This document shows, piece by piece, positions 9,123 to 18,032 of a DNA stretch of 45,683 nt. The number at the start of each line of letters is the position of its first letter. Positions within the stretch are counted from its first letter, which is position 1. Where the stretch lies: the NCBI GenBank assembly GCA_017481875.1, contig JAFUOP010000012.1:1-45683 (forward strand), written 5' to 3'. The DNA comes from Bacteroidaceae bacterium. GTDB lineage: Bacteria > Bacteroidota > Bacteroidia > Bacteroidales > Bacteroidaceae. The notes beneath the pieces are model-generated. The model did no database searches, was not told the origin of the DNA, and worked only from the letters and a program-made list of their open reading frames with translations. Position numbers and translations under genes: made by a program.

Positions 9123-10619
9123 TTAGAAACCTATAAATATAAGCATCGCATATCCAAGGACAAGGCCCATAATACCGACAGCAATACCCACCTTCATCAT
9201 ATCCTTCTGCTCGATGAAGCCGGTTGAATGGGCAATGGCATTGGGAGGAGTACTGATGGGAAGAATCATTGAAACCGAAGAGGCAATGGCAATACCCACC
9301 AACATTGCTTGCGGGCCACCGACACCGTCGAGAGCAGTACCAAGACCACTTGCCACAACACCAAGCACAGGCACCAGCAATGAGGTAGCCGCCGAGTGAG
9401 AAATGAAATTCGAAAAAGCGAAACATATCAAACCAGCAAGAATCATAACAACCACAGGCGAGAAGTTGCCGAAGGGAACCGATTTTACAATAAGACTGCT
9501 GAGTGAATTTTCACCGCCATAATTAAGGGCAACACCCAAGGCAAAGCCACCGGCAACCATCCACAGAACACTCCAGTTAATCTCTTCAAGGTCGCGACGA
9601 GTGAGAATACCTGTTGCACAGAAAATTGCAATAGGAATCATAGCCACCACGTTTGTATCGACACCCCACATATCGGTACCGAACATCCACATAAATATCG
9701 TAACCGCAAAGGCAACAACCACCGACCAAGTCTTGAAGTTCCAGTCAATCTCACCCTCAATCTCAATCTTTATATTCTTCTGTTTGAAGGGGAAAAGAAC
9801 ACGCAACAGCAACCAAGAAAGGAAGAGAAGCAAAAATACAAAAGGAGCCATCTTTATTGTCCAATCGACAAAACTGATTCCCATACCCTGCGATGCAAGA
9901 TAATCGAGTGCAATCATATTGGGAGGTGTACCGATAGGAGTAATCATACCACCAAGGTTCGCACCCACGGGGATAGCCAAGGCAAGAGCAATGCGGCCTT
10001 TACCGTCGGCAGGGAGAGAGCGCAACACTGGGGTTAGGAAAGCAAGCATCATAGCAGCTGTGGCAGTGTTGCTCACGAATGCCGAGAAAATAGCTGTAAC
10101 AAGAATAAATCCGAGAAGCACAACCTCCGATTTTGTACCGAAAGGTTTAAGCAGAACACGCGCAAGCGCAACATCGAGTTTAACCTTTGTCAAGCCGATG
10201 GCAAGCACAAAGCCACCGATGAAGAGCATAATCGTGGGGTTAGAGAAACAAGCAAAAATGCTCTTGAAAGGCACAAGGCCCGATGCATCCTCGGGGCGCA
10301 AGAAATTTAACGCACTTGTCGACACGGTGAAAAGCATAATTGTCACCACAATCATAGATGTAACCCACGAGGGCAGAGCCTCGGTAAGCCACATAAGCGC
10401 AGCAAATACAAACAGAGCAATTATACGCTGGTGAATTACGGTCAAACCTTCGAGCCCCATTTCGTGGAAGGTCTCGGTGGGAAGCAATGCCACAATCGAA
10501 GTTGCAGCAATTATCAAAATGAGTTTTAGTGTGTTCAGAGGCAATTTCCTCTCTCTCTTGTGGGACTTATCCTTCTGGATTTTCTCCAACACATTAAATC
10601 CCGGGAAAATTTTAAACAT
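9123..10619 (-). CDS. SLC13/DASS family anion:sodium symporter
   Basis: This 498-aa polytopic membrane protein has two inverted repeats. Family signatures are SNTATAAMMLAFLTPV, GANLGGMITPIGTPPNMIA, and near the C-terminus SHSAATSLLVPV and ISTPPNAIAHSTGFI; the paired SNT and TPPN-type motifs bind Na+ and the carboxylate substrate. It likely imports dicarboxylates or another divalent anion; substrate and ion coupling are not predictable. It has a solitary transcript with a TATTTTTG box (minus strand) at 10750-10757, so the leader would be about 125 nt. Confidence 0.93.
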   Translation of the reverse strand: MFKIFPGFNVLEKIQKDKSHKRERKLPLNTLKLILIIAATSIVALLPTETFHEMGLEGLTVIHQRIIALFVFAALMWLTEALPSWVTSMIVVTIMLFTVSTSALNFLRPEDASGLVPFKSIFACFSNPTIMLFIGGFVLAIGLTKVKLDVALARVLLKPFGTKSEVVLLGFILVTAIFSAFVSNTATAAMMLAFLTPVLRSLPADGKGRIALALAIPVGANLGGMITPIGTPPNMIALDYLASQGMGISFVDWTIKMAPFVFLLLFLSWLLLRVLFPFKQKNIKIEIEGEIDWNFKTWSVVVAFAVTIFMWMFGTDMWGVDTNVVAMIPIAIFCATGILTRRDLEEINWSVLWMVAGGFALGVALNYGGENSLSSLIVKSVPFGNFSPVVVMILAGLICFAFSNFISHSAATSLLVPVLGVVASGLGTALDGVGGPQAMLVGIAIASSVSMILPISTPPNAIAHSTGFIEQKDMMKVGIAVGIMGLVLGYAMLIFIGF

Positions 10620-10693
10620 AAAATTAAATTATAAAGGTTAGTATTTAGTTATTTCTTGTCAACCAAAAAAAAAGAAACTCAAAGCCTTTGCCC

Positions 10694-10730
10694 TATAAAA
10701 ATTCTGGCGATATAAATTCAAACAGCTTCT
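10694..10730. repeat. Fragment of a MITE-like repeat end
   Basis: These 37 bp (ending TTCAAACAGCTTCT) match the reverse complement of 38928-38964, the left end of the 187-bp MITE-like element, with about three differences. It is an isolated end without the element's body. Confidence 0.6.
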
Positions 10731-11007
10731 TAATTTTCGCTAAACTTTGCAAAAATAGTACTCTTTTCACACTACCCTAATTTATATCTATCTATTTTAC
10801 CTATTACAACTATCGAAAAAACCAATAAGTACACCGCAATTCGTACTATGCTGCCCATCAGATACCTTTGCAAAAGAAAAAGGGATTTTAAGGTCAAAAA
10901 GCTATTGAAATTCCTAAAAAAAGTAATTTTTAAAGATAAATGAGTAAATTCCTATTAAAAAAACACAAAAACAGGAGTTTCCATCATAGAATATTATTTA
11001 AAATAAC

Positions 11008-11015
11008 TATCTTTG
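11008..11015 (+). promoter_or_regulatory. -7 promoter box of the fabD operon
   Basis: TATCTTTG matches the TAnnTTTG consensus, 53 bp upstream of the fabD ATG. Confidence 0.6.
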
Positions 11016-11068
11016 TTTTTTAAACAGATAGTTCAATTTGAAATTCAAGACATAAACACACTAAAAAT

Positions 11069-11968
11069 ATGAAAGCATTTGTATTTCCCGGACAAGGAGC
11101 ACAATTCCAAGGAATGGGCAAAGAACTCTATGAGAACAACCCCGTTGCCAAGGAATATTTCGAGAGAGCAAACGATATATTAGGATTCCGCATAACAGAT
11201 ATAATGTTCGAAGGCAGCGACGAGGAACTCCGTCAGACCAAGGTAACACAGCCCGCAGTATTCATTCACTCCGTAGTATCGGCATTGGCAATGGGCGAAG
11301 CCTTCTCACCCGAAATGGTTGCCGGCCACTCTCTCGGAGAATTTTCGGCACTCACAGCCGCCGGCGCACTCTCGTTCGAAGATGGCCTTAAACTCGTATA
11401 TAAACGCGCATTGGCAATGCAAAAGGCCTGCGAAATGCAAAAATCGACAATGGCGGCCATAATAGCATTGAGCGACGAAAAGATAGAAGAAATATGCGCC
11501 GAGATAAGCGCAAACGGCAACATAGTGGTTGCAGCCAATTACAACTGCCCCGGGCAGCTTGTAATATCGGGCGATGTAACAGGCATCGAAAAGGCCTGCG
11601 AAGCAATGAAGGCAGCCGGTGCCAAGCGAGCACTGCCCCTTGCTGTGAGCGGCGCATTCCACTCCCCTCTTATGCAACCGGCAAAAGAAGAACTCGAAGC
11701 AGCCATAAAAGAGACTGTGATACACACCCCCTGCTGCCCCGTTTACCAGAATGTGGACGGCAAGCCCCACACTGTCCCCGAAGAGATAAAAGCCAACCTC
11801 ATAGCCCAGCTCACATCACCCGTGCGCTGGACAGCAAGCGTGCAACAGATGATAGCCGACGGTGCAACATCGTTCACCGAGTGCGGCCCCGGAGCAGTTC
11901 TGCAAGGAATGATTAAGAAAATAGCACCCTCGACAGGTGTAGAAAATATAGAACTATGTCACGCATAA
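11069..11968 (+). CDS. fabD: Malonyl-CoA:ACP transacylase
   Basis: This 299-aa enzyme transfers malonyl from CoA to acyl carrier protein for fatty-acid synthesis. It has FPGQGAQ at the N-terminus, the nucleophile elbow GHSLGEFSAL (Ser near 86), QKACEMQ, and the catalytic His in SGAFHSPLM (about 196). Length is typical. It begins 54 bp after a clear -7 box. Its stop overlaps the start of the amylase gene by 13 bp (ATGTCACGCATAA), so the two are translated from one message. Confidence 0.97.
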   Translation: MKAFVFPGQGAQFQGMGKELYENNPVAKEYFERANDILGFRITDIMFEGSDEELRQTKVTQPAVFIHSVVSALAMGEAFSPEMVAGHSLGEFSALTAAGALSFEDGLKLVYKRALAMQKACEMQKSTMAAIIALSDEKIEEICAEISANGNIVVAANYNCPGQLVISGDVTGIEKACEAMKAAGAKRALPLAVSGAFHSPLMQPAKEELEAAIKETVIHTPCCPVYQNVDGKPHTVPEEIKANLIAQLTSPVRWTASVQQMIADGATSFTECGPGAVLQGMIKKIAPSTGVENIELCHA

Positions 11969-13638
11969 TAGTATACCAATTACTTCCCCGCCTTTTCGGA
12001 AACAGCAATGCCAACTGCGTTGCGGGCGGAACAATAGAACAGAACGGATGCGGCAAATTCAACGACATTACCCCCAAGGCACTGCGTGCCATACGCAACT
12101 TGGGCATCACCCACGTGTGGTACACAGGAGTCATCGAACACACCACCCGCACCGATTACAGCCAATATGGCATTGAGAGCACCCACCCCGCCACCGTGAA
12201 AGGCGAAGCAGGTTCCCCCTATGCCATAAAAGATTATTACGACAACGACCCCGACCTTGCCGTGAATGTAGAGAAACGCCGCGAAGAGTTCCGCGCCCTC
12301 ATTGAGCGCACACACAAGGCAGGAATGAAGGTAATTATGGACTTCATCCCCAACCACGTGGCACGCCACTATAAGAGCGACAACCGCCCCGAGGGCACAT
12401 ACGATTTTGGAGAATTCGACGACAAGAACGCCTTTTTCGTAGGGCACAACAACTTCTACTATTTGGGCGAGCAGTCCTACGGTTGCAACATCGACGCCAC
12501 CGACTGCGCCACCGGGCCATACGACGAGAATCCCCTTCGTGCAACAGGCAATGACTGCTTCGGCAGCCCATCGCGCAACGACTGGTACGACACCGTGAAA
12601 CTCAACTACGGCATCGACTACCGTTCGGGCAACCGCCAATTCAGCCCCGTGCCCAACACTTGGGTGAAAATGCTCAAAATCCTGCAATACTGGGCAGCGC
12701 AAGGTGTCGACGGCTTCCGTTGCGATATGATAGAAATGACACCCGTTGAATTCTGGCAATGGGCAGTGCCTAAAATAAAGGAGCAACACAAGGGAATAAT
12801 CTTCATTGGCGAAATATACCAGCCACACATATACCGCACATTCATAAAGGATGGTTGTTTCGACTATCTGTACGACAAAGTGGGCCTCTACGACACACTG
12901 AAAGGAGTAATGAGCGGGCAAACATCGGCCGACAACATTACCTGCACACTGCAACAGACTGCCGACATTCGCGAGAATATGCTCACCTTCCTCGAAAACC
13001 ACGACGAACAGCGCATCGCATCGGATTTCTTCGCCGCAAAAGCCGAAAGAGCCCTTGCAGCAGCCATCGTATCGGTGGCCATCGGCAAACAACCCTTTAT
13101 GCTATACGCAGGGCAAGAACTCGGTGAGCGCGGAATGGACAAAGAGGGTTACAGCGGTGTTGACGGACGCACTACCATCTTCGACTATTGGAGCGTGGAC
13201 ACACTGCGCCGCTGGAAAGGCGACGGCAGCTACAACACAGCCAACCTCACAGCCGAGGAACAGGCCTTGCAAGCCTTCTACGCAAAACTACTCAATCTTG
13301 CCAACAGCAGCGAGGCACTGAAAGAGGGCGAATTCTACGACCTTCAATATGCCAACCGCGACTATGAGGCATACGACTACACTCACCAATATTCATTCCT
13401 GCGAGGCAGCAAGAACGAACTGCTGCTCACTGTAACCAATTTCAGCAACACAGCACGCGAATGCAAGGTTACAATACCCGAAGAGGCATACGCCTATTTC
13501 GGCCTGTCGAGCAGCAACAAAAAGAGCGAGGCAATAGAGTTGTTAAGCGGAGAGAAAATGGAAATTCTCCTGAACCCAGCCGAGAAAATATCCGTTAAGA
13601 TAGAAGCCAACAGTGGAGTAATAATAAAAATAGTATAA
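11956..13638 (+). CDS. GH13 alpha-amylase family glycosidase, cytoplasmic
   Basis: This 560-aa protein has no signal peptide. GH13 regions are region I DFIPNHVAR (about 127), region II GFRCDMIEM (about 252, nucleophile Asp), region III FIGEIYQP (about 283, acid/base Glu) and region IV FLENHDEQR (about 346). A C-terminal beta domain follows from about 470. It probably acts on intracellular maltodextrin or glycogen-like alpha-glucans; the exact specificity is uncertain. It overlaps fabD by 13 bp and is followed after 2 bp by the DUF4919 gene, giving a tight four-gene run fabD-amylase-DUF4919-mtgA. Confidence 0.95.
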   Translation: MSRIIVYQLLPRLFGNSNANCVAGGTIEQNGCGKFNDITPKALRAIRNLGITHVWYTGVIEHTTRTDYSQYGIESTHPATVKGEAGSPYAIKDYYDNDPDLAVNVEKRREEFRALIERTHKAGMKVIMDFIPNHVARHYKSDNRPEGTYDFGEFDDKNAFFVGHNNFYYLGEQSYGCNIDATDCATGPYDENPLRATGNDCFGSPSRNDWYDTVKLNYGIDYRSGNRQFSPVPNTWVKMLKILQYWAAQGVDGFRCDMIEMTPVEFWQWAVPKIKEQHKGIIFIGEIYQPHIYRTFIKDGCFDYLYDKVGLYDTLKGVMSGQTSADNITCTLQQTADIRENMLTFLENHDEQRIASDFFAAKAERALAAAIVSVAIGKQPFMLYAGQELGERGMDKEGYSGVDGRTTIFDYWSVDTLRRWKGDGSYNTANLTAEEQALQAFYAKLLNLANSSEALKEGEFYDLQYANRDYEAYDYTHQYSFLRGSKNELLLTVTNFSNTARECKVTIPEEAYAYFGLSSSNKKSEAIELLSGEKMEILLNPAEKISVKIEANSGVIIKIV

Positions 13639-13640
13639 GA

Positions 13641-14297
13641 ATGAAAAAACTAATGACTTTTGTGGCACTATTCGCTACGATAATAACAGCAAGTGCACAA
13701 GTTGACTACAATAACATAAAAGAGATTGTAGAGAACGAAAAAGAGTACTACAACGACATTCTCCGAATTTATCAGAACGACGACCCTATGATTCGTGTCG
13801 ACGACTATGCGCTCGTTTACTACGGCCACACCTTCACACCCCAATATAAAGGAGCCGGCGACGAGAACGAAGAAGCACTGAAAAATTACGCAGCATCGGG
13901 AGATATGCTCAAACAGTACGAAACAGCAAAAAAGATTCTCGAATACAACCCGGTGAGCCTTAACGCACTCTTCTATGCTTGGCGTGCAGCCGACCATCTT
14001 ATTAAACCCGAGGAAGAAACACAATCGTACATAAAGAAATACCTTGGTCTGCTCAATATGATAACCACGTTGGGCAATGGCAAGAGCAGCAACACCCCCT
14101 ATCGCGTAATAACCCCCGACGACCAAGACCACATCCTTTACGGAGTGCTCGATGTGAACGAGATAACATCGCGCGAGTTCGAAAAAGCATCACTTTGCAA
14201 CATTGTAACAATAGAACCAACCACAAAATTCCAGTCACGCAAAGTATTCTTCGACATAAGCCGTTACCTCTCACACACCGCAAAAGAGAATAAATAA
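13641..14297 (+). CDS. DUF4919 family secreted protein
   Basis: This 218-aa protein has a signal peptide (1-20, ending ITASAQ). The body is alpha-helical and resembles Bacteroidetes DUF4919 proteins (SLNALFYAWRAADHL, YRVITPDDQDHILY). The function is unknown. It begins 2 bp after the amylase stop and ends 1 bp before the mtgA start, so it belongs to the fabD operon. Confidence 0.85.
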   Translation: MKKLMTFVALFATIITASAQVDYNNIKEIVENEKEYYNDILRIYQNDDPMIRVDDYALVYYGHTFTPQYKGAGDENEEALKNYAASGDMLKQYETAKKILEYNPVSLNALFYAWRAADHLIKPEEETQSYIKKYLGLLNMITTLGNGKSSNTPYRVITPDDQDHILYGVLDVNEITSREFEKASLCNIVTIEPTTKFQSRKVFFDISRYLSHTAKENK

Positions 14298-14298
14298 A

Positions 14299-14970
14299 TT
14301 GAAAAAAATAGCCAAAATAACACTCACAGCTATGCTCCTCATTTTTATGTCGAGCATAGCTGTTGTCATATTATACAAATATATCCCCATCCCCCACACC
14401 CCGCTTATGCTGCAACGGAGCGTGGGCGAAGGTGTAACCACAAACTATCGCTGGACACCGCTCGAAGAAATAAGCCCTCATCTGCCGCTTGCAGTGGTAG
14501 CATCGGAAGATAACCTCTTCACCACACACAACGGCTTCGACTTTGAACAGATACGCATAGCACAGGAAGAGGCACGCAAAGGCAAGCGCCTGCGCGGAGC
14601 AAGCACCATCAGCCAACAGACAGCAAAAAATGTATTTCTGTGGAACGGTCGCTCGTGGGTGCGCAAAGGGCTCGAAGCCTACTTCACCGTGCTCATAGAA
14701 GCCATTTGGGGTAAACGACGCATAATGGAGGTCTATCTCAACTGCATTGAAATGGGCAATGGAATATACGGCGCAGCAGCCATAGCACGCAAACACTTCG
14801 GCACCACCCCCGACAAGCTCACCCGCTCGCAATGCGCACTCATTGCAGCCACCCTGCCCAATCCCCGCATATACAATTCGAAACGCCCTTCGAAATATAT
14901 GCTCCGCCGGCAGCAAGCCATTTTAAAGAATATGAAAAACATAGGGCGGGTGGAGTTAGAGAAGAAATAA
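14299..14970 (+). CDS. mtgA: Monofunctional peptidoglycan glycosyltransferase
   Basis: This 223-aa GT51 enzyme polymerises lipid II into glycan strands. It has an N-terminal membrane anchor (about 8-28), then VASEDNLFTTHNGFDFEQI with the catalytic Glu, GASTISQQTAKNVFLW, and RRIMEVYLNCIEMGNGIYGAAAIARKHFG. No transpeptidase domain follows. The start is TTG at 14299, adjacent to the preceding stop (TAAATTG). It is chosen because it restores the basic residues before the membrane segment; an ATG at 14331 is the alternative. It is the last gene of the run; a GGCGGGTGG/CCACCCGCC stem overlaps its stop. Confidence 0.93.
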   Translation: MKKIAKITLTAMLLIFMSSIAVVILYKYIPIPHTPLMLQRSVGEGVTTNYRWTPLEEISPHLPLAVVASEDNLFTTHNGFDFEQIRIAQEEARKGKRLRGASTISQQTAKNVFLWNGRSWVRKGLEAYFTVLIEAIWGKRRIMEVYLNCIEMGNGIYGAAAIARKHFGTTPDKLTRSQCALIAATLPNPRIYNSKRPSKYMLRRQQAILKNMKNIGRVELEKK

Positions 14971-14985
14971 CACCACCCGCCGGAG

Positions 14986-15039
14986 TCATAATAAAAAAAT
15001 AATGCGCCAAATGTTTGGCGCATTATTTTTTTATTATGA
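14986..15039. terminator. Perfect bidirectional terminator palindrome
   Basis: A perfect 26-bp inverted repeat with only a 2-nt centre lies between convergent mtgA and lipoprotein genes. The core is AATGCGCCAAA / TTTGGCGCATT, flanked by A7 on one side and T7 on the other, so either strand yields a hairpin followed by a U-run. Confidence 0.9.
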
Positions 15040-15053
15040 TGATTTACAAAGAA

Positions 15054-15488
15054 TTATTCCTCTGTTTCAAGAGATTCATCATAAAGACTTTGGAAAATCT
15101 CTTTTACAGTATCGTATTCCATTCCCTCATAAGTAGAAGTGAGGTCATCCTCCGAGATTACAGCACCATTCAATGTTGTAACACCCTTGCAAGATGTACA
15201 AGCACCATTTGCAAAATCGGCTGTAAACACGATTGTAGCCTTGCCGGCAGCACCCATATCCATAAAGTATGTGAGGACAATCTTGTCGGGTGAAGAAGTA
15301 TCCAAGCCCGCAGTTACCTCTGCATCGGGACCCTCATTTTCTGTACCACCATTACCGCCTACGCCACCGTTGGCACCGTTAAGCATTGCATAGTACAAAT
15401 AATCGTTGTTGTTGTCATCATCACTGCAAGAAGTGAAACAGATTGCACTACACAAAAGGAATGCAAACATCAAAAATGATTTTTTCAT
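15054..15488 (-). CDS. Small acidic lipoprotein, function unknown
   Basis: This 144-aa protein has a lipoprotein signal peptide and lipobox (CFTSCSDDD, Cys 21). An Asp/Asn linker and a Gly-rich stretch (NGANGGVGGNGG) follow, then a small domain with a Cys pair in GACTSCKG near 97-100. No known family was recognised. A TAATTTTG box on the minus strand (15535-15542) lies about 47 bp upstream. Surface or periplasmic location is expected. Confidence 0.85.
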   Translation of the reverse strand: MKKSFLMFAFLLCSAICFTSCSDDDNNNDYLYYAMLNGANGGVGGNGGTENEGPDAEVTAGLDTSSPDKIVLTYFMDMGAAGKATIVFTADFANGACTSCKGVTTLNGAVISEDDLTSTYEGMEYDTVKEIFQSLYDESLETEE

Positions 15489-15534
15489 AACTTTTAAAAA
15501 AATTAGATTATTAAATAAATTTTAACTAACGCCA

Positions 15535-15542
15535 CAAAATTA
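15535..15542 (-). promoter_or_regulatory. -7 box of the small lipoprotein gene
   Basis: TAATTTTG on the minus strand, 47 bp upstream of the ATG. Confidence 0.45.
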
Positions 15543-15642
15543 TTTAATAAATAGGACTACGCCGAAAACAAGTTGGTTCAACTTTGCAATAATCAACATT
15601 CTCTCCATTGGAACAGATTTTACCAAATTATAATATGCAAAT

Positions 15643-15674
15643 TTTGCACATACCAAGAAACAGAACTACTTTTG
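15643..15674 (+). promoter_or_regulatory. Promoter deciding the start of the tRNA-editing-like gene
   Basis: TTTG (15643-15646), 20-nt spacer, TACTTTTG (15667-15674): a near-complete Bacteroidetes promoter. Transcription would begin near 15680. This excludes the upstream TTG (15608) and ATG (15635) and points to ATG 15704. Confidence 0.65.
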
Positions 15675-15703
15675 CGTTGCTTATTCACGAAACGAAACAA
15701 CCT

Positions 15704-16168
15704 ATGACCACCGAAACACCAATCCTTAACGACCACAACAAACAGGAATTCCCGCCTATGCACACAGCCGAGCACATACTGAACCAAACAATGGTGAGGA
15801 TGTTCGGCTGCGAGAGAAGCCGCAACGCCCACATAGAGCGCAAGAAGAGCAAATGCGACTACACACTCACAGGCGAGCCTACTGCCGAACAGATAGCCGA
15901 GATTGAGCAGCGCGTGAACGAAGTGATTGTACAGCATCTTCCCGTGAGCATCGAATATTGCACGCGCGACAATGTGCCCGCCACAGTGGACCTTGGCAAG
16001 TTGCCGGCCGATGCAAGCGACACGCTGCGCCTTGTGCGCGTGGGCGATTACGACATTTGCGCCTGCATAGGCACACACGTTGAGAACACTGCCGAAATTG
16101 GGACATTCAAAATAATCAGCCACACTTGGGAGGGCGGCACACTGCGCTTGCGTTTCAAGCTATTGTAA
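15704..16168 (+). CDS. Alanyl-tRNA-editing-domain-like protein (AlaX-like)
   Basis: This 154-aa soluble protein resembles the free-standing editing domain related to AlaRS and ThrRS. HTAEHILNQ gives the H-x3-H metal-binding pair (about residues 20-24), and CACIGTHVENTAEIG gives the C-x3-H pair (about 116-122). RLVRVGDYDICAC closely follows the AlaX pattern. The probable role is hydrolysis of misacylated tRNA-Ala, though the family also includes other tRNA hydrolases. The frame is open upstream to a TTG at 15608, but promoter placement supports ATG 15704. It is a single gene. Confidence 0.85.
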   Translation: MTTETPILNDHNKQEFPPMHTAEHILNQTMVRMFGCERSRNAHIERKKSKCDYTLTGEPTAEQIAEIEQRVNEVIVQHLPVSIEYCTRDNVPATVDLGKLPADASDTLRLVRVGDYDICACIGTHVENTAEIGTFKIISHTWEGGTLRLRFKLL

Positions 16169-16253
16169 CAGGTTGCCAAAAATTAAGCAGTAATAATTCT
16201 AATTTTTGAGCAAAATTTCATAACTTCGTGGCCGTAAATTGAAAAACCGCAGA

Positions 16254-17348
16254 ATGTTCAACAAAGAGCAAATAGTTGTAAAAGCAAGCACACGGGGTAC
16301 ATTAAAAGAGATGTGCCACGATATTTTTGCATCCATAAAAGAACTGAACGCCCTTAAAATAACATTCTTCGGCCTGCCCGAGAGCAGCCAAGAGTATCTG
16401 GTAACGAACCGCGAGCTCCATAATATTGTAAAAGAGTACTTCGGGTCCCAATCTCCATTAGTGAGTTTCATTGCCCAGAAAAGCAGTTCGAGCACCCTCA
16501 TTGCCGAGGTTACCTATCTTGTCGACACCGATGCCCGCATCACTCACCACAGCCGTTACAAGATTCTTGAACGCGACACCACCAAGGAACTTATAACAGA
16601 GGGAATTATCCCCGCCAACATCACAGCAAGCACCTTTGAGCAAGCCAAAGAGATATTCATAGCAATAGAGAATATCCTCACAAGCGAAGGGTTCCGCATA
16701 AGCGACATATACCGTCAGTGGAACTACATCGAGAATATAACAATAACCAACGATGGCAGCCAGAACTACCAAGAGTTCAACGATGCACGCAGCATCTTCT
16801 ACTCAAAAGCAAAATGGAGCAACGGTTACCCCGCCGCAACAGGCATTGGTACCAGCCGAGGCGGAATAATGATTGAGCTATACGCCATAAAAGGCACCAC
16901 AGCAACCAACAAGCCCATCGACAACCCCCTGCAAGTGGCAGCACACAACTATTCGCAGAATGTGCTCGAAGGCAAAGCGATAAAAGAACTTGCCGAGCGC
17001 ACCACCCCAAAATTCGAGCGTGCACGCATCCTTGGCAACACCATATATATATCGGGCACAGCAGCCATAAAAGGCGAGCGCAGCACCGACAGCGGCAGCA
17101 CCGTAGCCCAAGCCGAGCAGACGATGCAGATAATGAACAACCTTATATCGAAGGAGAATATCCCCACTCCCTGCAACGGTGCCTCATACGACCTTTTGCG
17201 CATATACATAAAACACGAGGATGAAATAGAGGCTGTAAAAGAGTATATGAACGCGCACTACCCCACAACTCCCAAGCACTACCTTGTGAGCGATATATGC
17301 CGCCCCGAACTGCTCATAGAAATTGAGGGAGTGGCACACACTCTGTAA
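16254..17348 (+). CDS. RidA/chorismatase-like protein
   Basis: This protein of about 364 aa has no signal peptide. The C-terminal half (about 240-364) contains ILGNTIYISGTAAIKGERS and TVAQAEQTMQIMNNLI, typical of the YjgF/RidA fold. The N-terminal half (about 30-230) resembles the extra domain of FkbO/Hyg5-type chorismatases (FEQAKEIFIAIENILTSEGF, ARSIFY, GYPAATGIGTSRGG). A chorismate-cleaving role is therefore possible, but no aryl-polyene or quinone genes are nearby to support it. ATG 16254 is preferred over the in-frame TTG at 16239 because a TAACTTCG box at 16221-16228 would put the transcript start close to 16235. Confidence 0.8.
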   Translation: MFNKEQIVVKASTRGTLKEMCHDIFASIKELNALKITFFGLPESSQEYLVTNRELHNIVKEYFGSQSPLVSFIAQKSSSSTLIAEVTYLVDTDARITHHSRYKILERDTTKELITEGIIPANITASTFEQAKEIFIAIENILTSEGFRISDIYRQWNYIENITITNDGSQNYQEFNDARSIFYSKAKWSNGYPAATGIGTSRGGIMIELYAIKGTTATNKPIDNPLQVAAHNYSQNVLEGKAIKELAERTTPKFERARILGNTIYISGTAAIKGERSTDSGSTVAQAEQTMQIMNNLISKENIPTPCNGASYDLLRIYIKHEDEIEAVKEYMNAHYPTTPKHYLVSDICRPELLIEIEGVAHTL

Positions 17349-17478
17349 CAACAATCGAAAGTAAAGTTAAAAAACATTCAGCCGGCGAACAACCTTGTCC
17401 GCACACTCATTGTACATACACGACGGCACCCGAAAAGCCGCCGCAGTTTAATGTATAACAATTTAAAACAAAATCACA

Positions 17479-17985
17479 ATGAGTATGCCTATGAAACGTG
17501 GAGCCCAACAGTGGCTTCCCAGCATTTTCAACGACTTTTTCAACAGCGACATTATGACACGCAGCGGCAGCACCGCACCTGCAATCAACGTATTCGAAAC
17601 AGAGAAAGAATATCTTATTGATGTTGCTGCACCCGGAATGAAGAAAGATGACTTCTGCATTAGTTTGAATGCCGACAACGACCTCTGCATAACTATGGAG
17701 AAAGGCTGCAACTGCAAGAAGAATGGCGAGGATTGCAAATGCGACGAAAAGAAAGAGGACGAAAAATGCAAGGACGACAAGTGCTGCGAGCACAACGAAG
17801 CAAAAGGCCGTTTCCTGCGACGCGAATTCTCCTACACAAAGTTCCGTCAGACACTGATACTGCCCGACGATGCCGACACTGCCAGCATTAAGGCAAAAGT
17901 GCACCACGGAGTATTGCGTATAGATATTCCCAAGAAAGCACCGAGCAAAGTGCAGGAAATGAGCAAAGAGATAAATATCGAATAA
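17479..17985 (+). CDS. Small heat-shock protein Hsp20 with Cys-rich insertion
   Basis: This 168-aa alpha-crystallin chaperone has PAINVFETEKEYLIDVAAPGMKKDDF, then GRFLRREFSYTKFRQTLILP, VHHGVLRIDIPK and a C-terminal tail. Within the domain, residues about 79-112 form an insertion with seven cysteines (GCNCKKNGEDCKC, DEKCKDDKCC) among Lys, Asp and Glu. Typical relatives have a charged loop there without Cys. Two more Cys are in the strands on either side (FCISL, LCITM). This could bind metal or form disulfides on stress; that is inference. It has a solitary gene with a 130-bp upstream region; no clear -7 box was found. Confidence 0.95.
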   Translation: MSMPMKRGAQQWLPSIFNDFFNSDIMTRSGSTAPAINVFETEKEYLIDVAAPGMKKDDFCISLNADNDLCITMEKGCNCKKNGEDCKCDEKKEDEKCKDDKCCEHNEAKGRFLRREFSYTKFRQTLILPDDADTASIKAKVHHGVLRIDIPKKAPSKVQEMSKEINIE

Positions 17986-17995
17986 AGCATCGAAT

Positions 17996-18032
17996 GGCCG
18001 GCGCGAGAGGTATTACATCTTTTCAGCCGGCC
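17996..18032. terminator. Weak hairpin between Hsp20 and AlkD-like genes
   Basis: GGCCGGC (17996-18002) pairs with GCCGGCC (18026-18032) across a 23-nt loop between convergent stops. There is no strong U-run, so terminator function is uncertain. Confidence 0.35.

Larger units (their letters stand above)
10620..11068. other. Intergenic region between DASS transporter and fabD
   Basis: This 449-bp AT-rich divergent region holds a repeat-family fragment (10694-10730), the minus-strand -7 box of the transporter (10750-10757) and the plus-strand -7 box of fabD (11008-11015). No convincing small ORF or RNA was seen in the remainder. Confidence 0.6.
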
